Source of the DNA: Candidatus Dependentiae bacterium
GTDB lineage: Bacteria; Babelota; Babeliae; Babelales; UBA12411
Direction: 5' to 3'
Length of the DNA stretch: 64,000 nucleotides
Assembly (NCBI GenBank): GCA_003511165.1
Contig: DOJW01000002.1
Span: forward strand, 58,624-122,623
Shown here piece by piece: positions 9,779 through 18,329 of this stretch (the stretch's first letter is position 1; each line of letters starts with the position of its first letter). The position numbers and the translations under genes are program-made. Under the pieces are notes generated by a model. The model was given only the letters and a program-made list of their open reading frames with translations, searched no databases and was not told the DNA's origin.

Positions 9779-9825
9779 AACAAAAATAAAACCCCGGTCG
9801 CAATCGCTGGGGTTTTATTTTTGTT
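9779..9825 (+). terminator. Strong rho-independent terminator
   Basis: A perfect 17-bp stem (AACAAAAATAAAACCCC / GGGGTTTTATTTTTGTT, 9779-9795 and 9809-9825) with a 13-base loop, starting two bases after the stop codon of the 946-aa gene. The A-rich and T-rich arms would let it work in both directions. Confidence 0.92.
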
Positions 9826-9921
9826 AAAAATCCTTATTTTGCTTTTTTCCAAAGCAGATTTTATACTAACCAGATGTTAAAATTTTTGTTTTACAATTCT
9901 TAACCTTTTTTGAGGATTATC

Positions 9922-11424
9922 ATGGAAAAAATGGAAAAAGATTTGCAGCAAAATCCGATTTCTGCGGCAAATGAACATTTGGTTCGCTGTGAAAAAGTTA
10001 AGGCGATGAGAGAACAGGGTATTGAGCCTTGGCCAAGTGAATTCAAGTCTCCATCTGAGAGTTGTGCGTCTATCAAAAGTTTATTCGAGCAAGATCTTGA
10101 TGCTTCTAAAAAGTATTCCATCGCGGGTCGATTAATGCTCGTTCGTGAGCACGGTAAAACGATATTTGCAGATTTACAAGATAGATCTGGCAAAATTCAG
10201 CTTTATATTAAACAAGATATTTTGGGTGATGCAAATTTTGAAATTTTTAAAAAGTTTTTCGACATCGGTGATTTGATGTGGTGTAGCGGAACTCTTTTTA
10301 GAACTAAAATGGGTGAAATTACGCTTCGTGTTGATGCTATAGAAATGCAAAGCAAATGTTTGCATCCGCTTCCTGAAAAATTTCATGGTCTTACAGATTT
10401 GGAGCAACGTTATCGTCAACGTTATCTTGATTTGATTTCCAATCCTCAAAGCCGCGAAAAATTTATAAAACGTTCAGAAATTACTCAGTCTATTCGTAAA
10501 TTTTTACTTGATAATGGATTTTTGGAAGTTGAAACACCAATGTTACATCCGATCGCTGGTGGAGCAACTGCAAAGCCATTTGTTACACATCATAATGCTT
10601 ATGATATGGATCTATTTTTACGAATTGCACCAGAGCTCTATTTGAAGAAATTAGTTGTTGGTGGTCTTGATAGAGTTTTTGAGATTAACAGAAATTTTAG
10701 AAATGAGGGTGTTTCTACAAGGCATAATCCAGAATTTACAATGCTAGAGTTTTATATGGCATATGGAAATTACAAAGATGGAATGGATTTTACAGAAAAA
10801 ATGATCAAGCGTGTGATTAATGAAAATTTTAGCAGTTCAATATTGATGTTTAATGAAAATGAACTTGATTTTGGGAAGCCTTTCGTAAGACTTACAATGG
10901 TAGATTCTATTTTACAAATCGGTGGCTTTAGCAAATCTGAAATATCTCCTGAAAATATTGATAAGGTGCTTAAAGATAATCATATTGATGTTCCCAAAAA
11001 TGATGTTAGTTATGGAGAGAAATTATCTATTCTCTTTGGAGAATGTGTTGAACGTAAACTAATTCAACCTACATTTATTACAGAGTATCCAGTTGAAATT
11101 TCACCACTTGCAAAACGCGATCCTAAAGATCCGTTTAGTGCTGCTCGTTTTGAATTATTTATAGGTGGTATGGAAGCAGCAAATGGTTATTCAGAGTTAA
11201 ATGATCCGATTGATCAGGCAAGTAGATTTAAGAAGCAACTAACAGATGCTGATCAAGAACGTTTTCATGCTTATGATGCAGATTTTGTAAAAGCTATTGA
11301 GTATGGTTTACCTCCAACAGCTGGTGTCGGTCTTGGAATCGATAGGCTTACAATGTTTCTAACAGATACTTCATCTATCAAAGATGTCATTCTATTTCCA
11401 GCGATGAAAAATATTAAAGAATAA
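9922..11424 (+). CDS. lysS: Lysyl-tRNA synthetase, class II
   Basis: Charges tRNA-Lys. 500 residues, the usual length. The N-terminal OB-fold anticodon domain (RLMLVREHGKTIFADLQDRSGKIQLYI) is followed by the class II core: motif 2 at about residue 259 (NFRNEGVSTRHNPEFTMLEFY) and motif 3 at about 466 (GVGLGIDRLTMFL). The ATG at 9922 is preferred over a TTG at 9910 because TGAGG lies 6 bases before it. The recJ gene follows after 5 bases, so the two are likely one operon. Confidence 0.96.
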   Translation: MEKMEKDLQQNPISAANEHLVRCEKVKAMREQGIEPWPSEFKSPSESCASIKSLFEQDLDASKKYSIAGRLMLVREHGKTIFADLQDRSGKIQLYIKQDILGDANFEIFKKFFDIGDLMWCSGTLFRTKMGEITLRVDAIEMQSKCLHPLPEKFHGLTDLEQRYRQRYLDLISNPQSREKFIKRSEITQSIRKFLLDNGFLEVETPMLHPIAGGATAKPFVTHHNAYDMDLFLRIAPELYLKKLVVGGLDRVFEINRNFRNEGVSTRHNPEFTMLEFYMAYGNYKDGMDFTEKMIKRVINENFSSSILMFNENELDFGKPFVRLTMVDSILQIGGFSKSEISPENIDKVLKDNHIDVPKNDVSYGEKLSILFGECVERKLIQPTFITEYPVEISPLAKRDPKDPFSAARFELFIGGMEAANGYSELNDPIDQASRFKKQLTDADQERFHAYDADFVKAIEYGLPPTAGVGLGIDRLTMFLTDTSSIKDVILFPAMKNIKE

Positions 11425-11429
11425 AAGCG

Positions 11430-13214
11430 GTGAAAAATAAACATCAAAGATCTGCAAAAGAAATAGAAAAATTTTTGCCTTCAGGTGTGGATTGCATCTG
11501 GGGGCAAAAATTTTTATTGCAGCTAAAAAAAAGTGATTTTTCGCGCGTTGTAGAGATTGCAAACAAATTTAATATTTCGATTCCTATCGCACAGGTTTTG
11601 TATAATCGGGGATTTACGCAAGAAGAACAAATTCGATCATTTCTTTTTAGCTCTTTTGAAAAAGATACACATTCTCCGCTATTGCTCAAAAGTGCAGATG
11701 TTGCAGTTGAGCGAATTTTGCAAGCGATAACAAATCAAGAAAAAATTTTAGTCTTTGGCGATTATGATGTAGATGGTATAACGGCAACTGCATTATTTAT
11801 GAGCAGTCTTTTACCGCTTGGTGCGAAAATAAATTTTCATTTACCTAATCGCGCAATCGATGGTTATGGTCTTTCGAAAAAAGTTGTTAAAAATGCAGCG
11901 GCTGCCGGTTTTAAATTGATAATTACTGTTGATAATGGCATCACAGCATTCGATGCTGCAAAAGAAGCCGCTAAACAAAAAATAGATTTGATAATTACCG
12001 ATCACCATTTGCCTCATGAAATTTTGCCAAAAGCATTAGCGATTGTTGATCCAAATCAATCAGATTGTCTTTATCCTTACAAAAAACTTTCTGGCGCCGG
12101 AGTCGTTTTTAAACTTTTAAGTTTGATTTATGAAAGACGTAGTTTGCAGCTTCCGCCTAAAGCATATGAACTTTTGATGTTAAGTACCGTTGCAGATGTT
12201 ATGCCTTTGACCGGTGAAAACCGATTTTGGGTGCAGTTTGGTCTTGCAAAAATTAATCAAAAAAGAAGTTATGCGATAAATGTTCTTGCGCTAAATAGCA
12301 AACTTGAAAAAAGTAGGTTTAATTCTCTTGATATTGGTTTCAAAATAGCACCGCAACTTAACGCGCTTGGCAGATTATCCGATCCACGTGATGCTGTTAA
12401 ATTTTTGATCAGCTCTGACAAAGATGAAGTAGATCAAATCGGAAAAACGCTTTTCGAGATGAATGAAGCGCGCAAAAAAATTGAACGTGAAATTTATGAA
12501 GAAATTGTTTGTGCAATTAATCAAAAAAAGATTGATTTGCAAAAAGAAAATGTGATAATCGCAAGTGCTATGAGTTGGCCTGCTGGAGTTATTGGACTTG
12601 TTGCGGGAAGACTAATGCACAGTTTTGGCCGTCCAGCATTTTTATTTCACATGGTAGAAAATGGGATTTTAAAAGGTTCATGTAGATCAATTCCAGCGTT
12701 TAATGTTTTCGAATGTTTAAAAGAAAATGAAGATTTATTACTTACTTTTGGTGGGCATTCTTGTGCAGCTGGACTTTCATTAAAACATGAAAATTTACCA
12801 AAACTAAAAGAGCGACTTGAAGAAAAAATCACAAAAGAGTTGACGCCTTATGATTTGATGCAAAAAGTTGAGGTGGATGCAGAGCTGTCACTATCAGATG
12901 TAAACAGTAAATTAGTGGAAGATCTTGTTATGCTCGAACCTTTTGGTAATCAAAATGTACAACCTGTTTTTTTCATTAAAAATGTTACATTGTTAAAAGC
13001 TCCACAGCTTCTCAAAGATAAGCATGTGAAAATTTCTGTTTTTTCAGATGGCGTTATTAAGCCTGTAATTTTCTTTGATCGTCAAGATTTGTACCAGACA
13101 TTGAGTGAAATTGGAGAAAAAAGTTTTTCATTTGTAGGATCTGTTTCTGTGAATGAATGGCAAGGAAGAAGTTCTATCGAACTTGAAGGTTTAGATGTTA
13201 TTGTTAATAAATAA
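11430..13214 (+). CDS. recJ: Single-stranded-DNA-specific exonuclease RecJ
   Basis: 5'-3' ssDNA exonuclease of the RecF recombination and mismatch-repair pathways. 594 residues from a GTG start with AAAGCGG just upstream. The DHH phosphoesterase core is clear: FGDYDVDGITATALF (about 108), TVDNGI, ITDHHLPHE (about 189), and the DHHA1 signature GGHSCAAGLS (about 439), followed by a C-terminal OB-fold. All metal-binding Asp and His residues visible in these motifs are present. It ends in a strong terminator shared with lysS. Confidence 0.94.
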   Translation: MKNKHQRSAKEIEKFLPSGVDCIWGQKFLLQLKKSDFSRVVEIANKFNISIPIAQVLYNRGFTQEEQIRSFLFSSFEKDTHSPLLLKSADVAVERILQAITNQEKILVFGDYDVDGITATALFMSSLLPLGAKINFHLPNRAIDGYGLSKKVVKNAAAAGFKLIITVDNGITAFDAAKEAAKQKIDLIITDHHLPHEILPKALAIVDPNQSDCLYPYKKLSGAGVVFKLLSLIYERRSLQLPPKAYELLMLSTVADVMPLTGENRFWVQFGLAKINQKRSYAINVLALNSKLEKSRFNSLDIGFKIAPQLNALGRLSDPRDAVKFLISSDKDEVDQIGKTLFEMNEARKKIEREIYEEIVCAINQKKIDLQKENVIIASAMSWPAGVIGLVAGRLMHSFGRPAFLFHMVENGILKGSCRSIPAFNVFECLKENEDLLLTFGGHSCAAGLSLKHENLPKLKERLEEKITKELTPYDLMQKVEVDAELSLSDVNSKLVEDLVMLEPFGNQNVQPVFFIKNVTLLKAPQLLKDKHVKISVFSDGVIKPVIFFDRQDLYQTLSEIGEKSFSFVGSVSVNEWQGRSSIELEGLDVIVNK

Positions 13215-13251
13215 AAAAGAACCCCGGATTTTTAGTCCGGGGTTCTTTTTT
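13213..13251 (+). terminator. Rho-independent terminator after recJ
   Basis: A 16-bp perfect stem (AAAAAAGAACCCCGGA at 13213-13228, complement at 13236-13251) with loop TTTTTAG. It separates recJ from the convergent Cys-rich gene. Confidence 0.92.
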
Positions 13252-13256
13252 TATAT

Positions 13257-13439
13257 TTATTTTTTAGGTGGTTGTTGATGTGGCATTTTGTTTTTTGATT
13301 TATCCATGTCGCAAATTCCAGCTCCACATTTACAGCCAGGTCTTCCACATTTGCAACAAGGTTTCATTTTGTCATCATGTTTTTGTTCTGGTTTATTACC
13401 GCCACAGCAAGGTGCTTTTTTATCGTTACAGCAACTCAT
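13257..13439 (-). CDS. Cysteine-rich mini-protein, probable metal binder
   Basis: 60 residues with 10 Cys in CC pairs and CxC steps: SCC...PCC...KPCCKCGRPGCKCGAGIC, with two His and many Lys. A perfect AAGGAG site sits 7 bases before the ATG, which makes it a real gene despite its size. There is no signal peptide. The spacing resembles a metallothionein or a small zinc-binding protein, but I cannot match it to a named family. The promoter region (13491-13550) is a diverged copy of that of the next gene upstream. Confidence 0.75.
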   Translation of the reverse strand: MSCCNDKKAPCCGGNKPEQKHDDKMKPCCKCGRPGCKCGAGICDMDKSKNKMPHQQPPKK

Positions 13440-13505
13440 TTTAATCTCCTTTAGATATTTAATTAATAATTTTCAAGTAAAAAATTCTCTTGGTGCGATT
13501 TTTAA

Positions 13506-13535
13506 ACTTTATAAAATTGTATTTCACGAAGTAAA
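13506..13535 (-). promoter_or_regulatory. Putative promoter of the Cys-rich gene
   Basis: On the minus strand TTTACT (13535-13530) and TAAAGT (13511-13506) are separated by 18 bases. The block is repeated with the same spacing in front of the 13551-13931 gene. Conservation of the boxes between the copies is the main support. Confidence 0.45.
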
Positions 13536-13550
13536 TATAATAAAAAAATT

Positions 13551-13931
13551 TTAACGTTGTGTTTGAAATTGATTTTCACGTAATTGTTCAGCAGAGCGTA
13601 TGACTTCTTGCTGGTGTAGGCGAGTACTTATTGATTCATCAATTTTTTCTAAAAGCATTGTAATAAATGCGAATTCTTCCAATGTTAATGGTATTTCTTT
13701 AACGAAACACCAATATGAAATTTTAGCATGAAGAATGGTAAAAAATGCTGTATTAATGCTTTGATCTTTTTTTAGTAGATTATATTCTGCATCAAATTGA
13801 CATATTTCCGGGCGTATATGGATTTGTATTGATTCGTTTTTTCGGGGGGGAGTTTTCCCTCTTGGAATTGCTATTATATTACATGAAATCATTGATGTTG
13901 CTAAAACTATAATTTTAATCAAGCTGTTCAT
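13551..13931 (-). CDS. Small secreted protein (family member 1)
   Basis: 126 residues. The signal peptide MNSLIKIIVLATSMISCNIIA is nearly the same as in the next two genes upstream (14148-14705 and 14754-15095), which share M-K/N-x-hydrophobic-K-I/V-x5-S-L/M-I-x-C. The mature part is helical and contains LTLEEFAFITMLLEKIDE, similar in place to LTSEEQAHLSHITKSL in the neighbour. No known domain. Probably exported to the periplasm or beyond. Its promoter block resembles that of the Cys-rich gene. Confidence 0.6.
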   Translation of the reverse strand: MNSLIKIIVLATSMISCNIIAIPRGKTPPRKNESIQIHIRPEICQFDAEYNLLKKDQSINTAFFTILHAKISYWCFVKEIPLTLEEFAFITMLLEKIDESISTRLHQQEVIRSAEQLRENQFQTQR

Positions 13932-13985
13932 AATAATTCCTTTTTGTTATAAAAGTTATTTTTTTACTCTGGTGTAATTTTGCAA

Positions 13986-14015
13986 ATTTTATAAAATTGC
14001 ATTCAACAAAGTAAA
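13986..14015 (-). promoter_or_regulatory. Putative promoter of the 13551-13931 gene
   Basis: On the minus strand TTTACT (14015-14010) and TAAAAT (13991-13986) lie 18 bases apart. This is the second copy of the block seen at 13506-13535. Confidence 0.45.
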
Positions 14016-14097
14016 TTTAATAAAAATTATTTGAAATACCGTTTTTGTAAAGTTATTTCGACATTTGAGTTTGTTTGAGATTTGAATAGATAAAAGA

Positions 14098-14127
14098 AAA
14101 GAGGCGGCCCAATTTGGACGCCTCTTT
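14098..14127 (-). terminator. Rho-independent terminator of the small secreted-protein pair
   Basis: A 9-bp perfect stem AAAGAGGCG / CGCCTCTTT with a 12-base loop, followed on the minus strand by a T-rich run. It lies 21 bases past the stop of the 14148-14705 gene. Confidence 0.85.
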
Positions 14128-14147
14128 AAAAGATTAAAAATTTGGTT

Positions 14148-14705
14148 TTACCATAACTCTACTTCGAGCCAATATTCTTTAATTGCGTAGGTTAATCCTG
14201 CAGTTGTTCCAATTGTTACCCATATTCCAACGGGACCAAACATGCAGTGTAAAATCTCTGAAACAACTTCTGGATTGCACCATAATGCTGCAGCTATTAA
14301 ACCAGCCGTTATTCCCATTCCTGCCCAAACTAATGTCATTACAATTTTTGTAAAAGCTGCATAAGCTTTTTTGTCATGTTTTAAAAGAACTAATAAATCA
14401 GGCCTGTTTTGCGCAGCAGCTATTTTTTTCAGTTCCGGTTCATTTGCTTTTATTTCTTTAACGATTGAGGTTTTTAGTGATTTTGTAATATGTGAAAGAT
14501 GGGCTTGTTCTTCTGAAGTTAAATTTGCATCTTTTTTTGTTATTTGAGCATAAAGATGTACCCAATTTTCAAATGTTTGCATACTTCTATCGCATTGAAT
14601 TGATGCAAATTCTTCTTTTATTGCGGCGACTTCTTGGGGTGTTGCAATAACTTTACATGTGATTAATGATGCTATGAAAACTCCGACTTTAAGTAGTTTG
14701 TTCAT
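14148..14705 (-). CDS. Small secreted/membrane protein (family member 2)
   Basis: 185 residues with the same kind of signal peptide as its two neighbours (MNKLLKVGVFIASLITCKVIA). A helical middle is followed by two hydrophobic segments near residues 120-143 and 150-172 (WAGMGITAGLIAAALWC, VGIWVTIGTTAGLTYAI), so the mature protein may be inserted in a membrane after export. No known family. The gene upstream ends 48 bases before it, so the two are probably one transcript. Confidence 0.6.
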   Translation of the reverse strand: MNKLLKVGVFIASLITCKVIATPQEVAAIKEEFASIQCDRSMQTFENWVHLYAQITKKDANLTSEEQAHLSHITKSLKTSIVKEIKANEPELKKIAAAQNRPDLLVLLKHDKKAYAAFTKIVMTLVWAGMGITAGLIAAALWCNPEVVSEILHCMFGPVGIWVTIGTTAGLTYAIKEYWLEVELW

Positions 14706-14753
14706 AAATATTTCCTTTGTTATTTAAATATTATTGGATTCTTATTTTATTTA

Positions 14754-15095
14754 TTATTGTGCTTTTGAAAGATAGATTTCTGTTTGTTTTTTAAAATCTT
14801 CTAGAGGTAGAGTTATTATATTGTAAGGGGGATGATTAACATCGGATGTGACACCTGTTTGTGTAGGATCTATTCCTGTTAGTTTTTTATAATCTTCAAG
14901 AGAAAGAGTTACCGTTTCGTTTTTTGGTTCTCGATCTGCATGCATTAAGATGTCTTTTACAAGCTTTTGTAAATCTTCATAGTGGTTTTGACTTTTTGAA
15001 TTAATGTTTGTTGGCGAATTTGTAGTAGCTTCGCCTAAAACAAAACATGGAATTAGTGATGTTGCTAACATTCCGATTTTAATTATATTTTTCAT
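14754..15095 (-). CDS. Small secreted protein (family member 3)
   Basis: 113 residues. The signal peptide MKNIIKIGMLATSLIPCFVLGEA is followed by a hydrophilic chain. The mature part repeats a short unit: VTLSLEDYKKLTGI and, about 30 residues later, ITLPLEDFKKQTEI. No known domain. First gene of the pair with 14148-14705. Confidence 0.6.
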   Translation of the reverse strand: MKNIIKIGMLATSLIPCFVLGEATTNSPTNINSKSQNHYEDLQKLVKDILMHADREPKNETVTLSLEDYKKLTGIDPTQTGVTSDVNHPPYNIITLPLEDFKKQTEIYLSKAQ

Positions 15096-15302
15096 AAAAA
15101 TCCTTTTTTATATCATTTAATTCTTAATATTTTGAGATTAATATTTCCATTTTTTATCAGTGCATAGTTTTGCAGTTTTTTATATAGATGTAAAACAAAA
15201 ACGGGTATTAAAAATATTCTGAGTTTAAGTTGAAATTCGTACTGTTAAGAGTTAGGATTTCAAGTAAGTTTTTTAAAAATTTTTAAATTGCAGGAGATTT
15301 TT

Positions 15303-15950
15303 ATGATTATTACGATTGATGGACCCTCTGTAAGTGGCAAAAGCTCTGTAGCGCAAATTATTGCAAAAAATCTTGGTTTTTATTACATCTATTCCGGTTT
15401 GCTTTATCGCGCAGTTGCTTACATTTTGGTTGAAAAGTTTAAAATTGTTCCACAGCTTTTTTCCAGTTTGACTTTGGCAGATCTTGGTTTTGTGGCAGAA
15501 ATAAAATATTTATATGAAAATGGATCACCCAAAATAATTTATAAAGGAGAAGATATTACTTCTTTGTTGAAAAATCCGATTGTTGATCAGTTGACGTCAA
15601 AAGTTAGTACGAACCCAGCCATTCGCGATGTGTTAAATGCGCTTATGCGAAATATTGCAAAAGAGCATGACGTGATTGCAGATGGAAGAGATTGTGGAAC
15701 GGTTATTTTCCCAGGAGCTGATTACAAATTTTTTCTGACAGCGTCGCTTGAGGTTCGAGCTTTGCGCAAAAGCGCCGGCGACAAAATAAGTTTGCAAGAA
15801 GCCAATTCTAGTTTGAGTGAGCGCGACGGCAGAGATCAATCACGCTCTGTGGCACCGTTAATAATTCCAAAAGATGCAGTCGTAATCGATAATTCAGATT
15901 TGAACATCGAAGAAACTGTAGAAAAATTTTTGAGTTATCTAAAACACTAA
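15303..15950 (+). CDS. cmk: Cytidylate kinase
   Basis: Phosphorylates CMP/dCMP with ATP. 215 residues. The P-loop ITIDGPSVSGKSSVAQIIA is at the N-terminus, YIYSGLLYRAVAY is the NMP-binding stretch and IADGRDCGTVIFP the central motif; the LID-side basic residues SERDGRDQSRSVAPL are present. The ATG at 15303 has AGGAG at 15292, which rules out the upstream TTG. The stop is followed 54 bases later by thrS. Confidence 0.94.
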   Translation: MIITIDGPSVSGKSSVAQIIAKNLGFYYIYSGLLYRAVAYILVEKFKIVPQLFSSLTLADLGFVAEIKYLYENGSPKIIYKGEDITSLLKNPIVDQLTSKVSTNPAIRDVLNALMRNIAKEHDVIADGRDCGTVIFPGADYKFFLTASLEVRALRKSAGDKISLQEANSSLSERDGRDQSRSVAPLIIPKDAVVIDNSDLNIEETVEKFLSYLKH

Positions 15951-16004
15951 AAAAGGTGTAAAATATTTTTTGTTGTTTAACCATTTTAAAATAAGGATAG
16001 AGAT

Positions 16005-17714
16005 ATGGAAAAAAGAGAAAATGAAAAACTATACAATCTTCGCCATTCCGCAGCCCATCTAGCAGCTCAAGCTGTTTTAGAGCTCTATCCAACTACTAAA
16101 CTCACTATCGGGCCTGTCAAGGATGAAGGCTTTTTCTACGATTTTAAAATGGACAAAACATTGAGCGAAGAAGATTTGCCAATTATTGAACAAAAAATGC
16201 ATGAACTTGCAAAACAAGATTTTAAAATTGTCGGAAAAGAAATCTCAAAAGAAGAAGCAAAAAAACTTTTCAAAGATAATCCATATAAACTTGAAATAAT
16301 AAATGATGTCGAAGATCCGATCTCAATTTATACACAAGGAAATTTTGTCGATCTTTGCAAGGGTGGACATGTTAACTCCACGAGTGAAATCAAGTATTTC
16401 AAATTAACAGCTGTTTCTGGTTCCTACTGGCGCGCAGACAAAACCAAAGACGCACTGCAGCGAATTTATGGTATTGCATTTGAAACTCAAAATGATCTTG
16501 AAAAATATTTGCAAAGACTTGAAGATGCAAAACTTTATGACCATCGCAAAATAGGAAAACAACTTGATCTGTTCTCATTTCATGATGAAGCTGCAGGCTT
16601 TCCATTTTTCCACGATAAAGGTTTGCGAATTTACAATAAATTGATCGAATTTTCCCGTTATCTTCAAAGTACAGATTATAGCGAAGTAAAAACTCCATTA
16701 ATCATGAATGAAAAGCTTTGGAAAATATCAGGACATTACGACAATTACAAAAATAATATGTATTTTACAACAATTGATGAAGAAGCAAACTGCATAAAAC
16801 CTATGAACTGTCCAGGCGGAATAATGGTGTACAATGAAAAGCCGCACTCGTACAGAGAGTTACCACTTCGCATGGCAGAGTTTGGTTTTGTTCACCGTCA
16901 TGAGCTGTCAGGAGTTTTACATGGTTTGTTTAGAGTTCGTGGTTTTACACAGGACGATGCACATATATTTTGCACAGAAGCACAATTGCTGCAAGAAGTT
17001 GAAGGCGTAATAAATTTTGCAAGAAAACTGTACGGCAAATTTGGTTTTGAAAAAGTGAAAATGGCGATTGCTACAAGACCTGAAAAATCAATCGGAACCA
17101 AAGAAGGTTGGGATTTTGCAACAGAAGCTCTCAAAAAAGCCCTCACAAATCAAGGTTACGAATTTAGGATCAAAGAGGGTGAAGGTGCTTTCTACGGTCC
17201 AAAAGTTGAAATGCTGATTGAAGATGCAATGGGCAGAGATTGGCAGTGTGGTACGGTTCAGATCGATTTCTTCTTACCTCAAAACTTCAAGCAAGAGTAC
17301 ATTGATTCTGATCAAAGTAGAAAAGTTCCAGTTATGATTCACCGTGCAATTTATGGTTCTCTTGAACGCTTCATGGGAATTGTTTTAGAACATTACAAAG
17401 GTAAATTGCCATTTTGGCTTTCACCGGTTCAAGTTCGAATTTTAACAATTACTCAAGATCAACAAGCATATGGCAAAGAGATCTTTGAGCAACTTAGCAA
17501 AAACGGAATTTATGTAGAACTTGATGATTCAAACGACAAAATATCTGCGAAAGTTCGTGATGCACAGTTAGCCAAAATTCCATGGATGTTTGTTGTGGGT
17601 AAAAAAGAACAAGAAAGCAAAACAATTACTCTGCGACATTCAGATGGACAGCAAGAAGCAGATTTAACTCTTGATGCTTTGATCGCTCGGGCAAAAGAAC
17701 TTATGAAGTTTTAA
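16005..17714 (+). CDS. thrS: Threonyl-tRNA synthetase lacking the N-terminal TGS domain
   Basis: Charges tRNA-Thr. 569 residues against about 640 in typical bacterial enzymes: the ATG with AAGGAT upstream opens directly at the second domain, so the TGS (N1) domain is missing. The editing domain is intact, with HSAAH at residues 14-18 and FVDLCKGGH at 113-121 carrying its Cys and His. The catalytic core has MNCPGG (about 268), FRVRGFTQDDAHIF and GSLERFMGI. The C-terminal anticodon domain is complete. No in-frame extension is visible upstream. A terminator follows. Confidence 0.95.
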   Translation: MEKRENEKLYNLRHSAAHLAAQAVLELYPTTKLTIGPVKDEGFFYDFKMDKTLSEEDLPIIEQKMHELAKQDFKIVGKEISKEEAKKLFKDNPYKLEIINDVEDPISIYTQGNFVDLCKGGHVNSTSEIKYFKLTAVSGSYWRADKTKDALQRIYGIAFETQNDLEKYLQRLEDAKLYDHRKIGKQLDLFSFHDEAAGFPFFHDKGLRIYNKLIEFSRYLQSTDYSEVKTPLIMNEKLWKISGHYDNYKNNMYFTTIDEEANCIKPMNCPGGIMVYNEKPHSYRELPLRMAEFGFVHRHELSGVLHGLFRVRGFTQDDAHIFCTEAQLLQEVEGVINFARKLYGKFGFEKVKMAIATRPEKSIGTKEGWDFATEALKKALTNQGYEFRIKEGEGAFYGPKVEMLIEDAMGRDWQCGTVQIDFFLPQNFKQEYIDSDQSRKVPVMIHRAIYGSLERFMGIVLEHYKGKLPFWLSPVQVRILTITQDQQAYGKEIFEQLSKNGIYVELDDSNDKISAKVRDAQLAKIPWMFVVGKKEQESKTITLRHSDGQQEADLTLDALIARAKELMKF

Positions 17715-17736
17715 ATAAACTTTGTTTTGTAAAATT

Positions 17737-17763
17737 AGGGCTGTAGAAATACAGCCCTTTTTA
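17737..17763 (+). terminator. Rho-independent terminator after thrS
   Basis: A perfect 9-bp stem AGGGCTGTA / TACAGCCCT with a GAAA tetraloop, followed by TTTTT. Confidence 0.93.
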
Positions 17764-17794
17764 GTAGGTATAATTGTTGAAAGGTTATCTTAAA

Positions 17795-18307
17795 ATGGAA
17801 ATACGAAAATCTAGAAAAGAAGATATTGAAAAAATATTTGAGCTTTATAAAAGAGTCGCTGCAATCGAAGGTGGTCTTGCAAGAACAAAAGACGAAATAA
17901 CTAAAGAATATGTAGAAGGCTTTTTATCCAAATCTTGGGAAAGTGGCTTATCTTTGGTTGCTTGTGATGGAGGCAAAATTGTCGCTGAGTTTCATGGATA
18001 TGCTTCACCTTTAAAAGTGTTTTCTCATGTTATGGCAGATTTGACAATTATTGTTGATCCAACTTGTCAAGGGCAAGGATTAGGAACTGCAATTTTTACA
18101 CGATTTCTTGAACTTATAAAAAGTGATTTTCCACATATCTTGAAAGTTGAATTAGTGCATAGAGAATCAAATAGCAGAAGTGCGCATCTTTATAAAAAGT
18201 TAGGTTTTGTAAATGAAGGTCGATTTGTAAAAAAAATTAGAAATGTTAACGGCGGTTTTGAAGATGATATTTTAATGGGTTGGTTTAATCCGAACTATAA
18301 AGATTGA
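17795..18307 (+). CDS. GNAT-family N-acetyltransferase
   Basis: 170 residues. The ATG at 17795 with AAAGG 10 bases upstream is preferred to a TTG. The acetyl-CoA-binding signature is DLTIIVDPTCQGQGLGTAIFTRFLE, followed by VELVHRESNSRSAHLYKKLGFVNEGRFVKKIR, the usual last strands of the fold, close to RimI/phosphinothricin-type acetyltransferases. The substrate is not predictable. It is the first gene of a plus-strand run with the ATP-grasp gene and an immunity-like gene. Confidence 0.85.
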   Translation: MEIRKSRKEDIEKIFELYKRVAAIEGGLARTKDEITKEYVEGFLSKSWESGLSLVACDGGKIVAEFHGYASPLKVFSHVMADLTIIVDPTCQGQGLGTAIFTRFLELIKSDFPHILKVELVHRESNSRSAHLYKKLGFVNEGRFVKKIRNVNGGFEDDILMGWFNPNYKD

Positions 18308-18329
18308 TTAAAATAAAATTGAGAAATTG

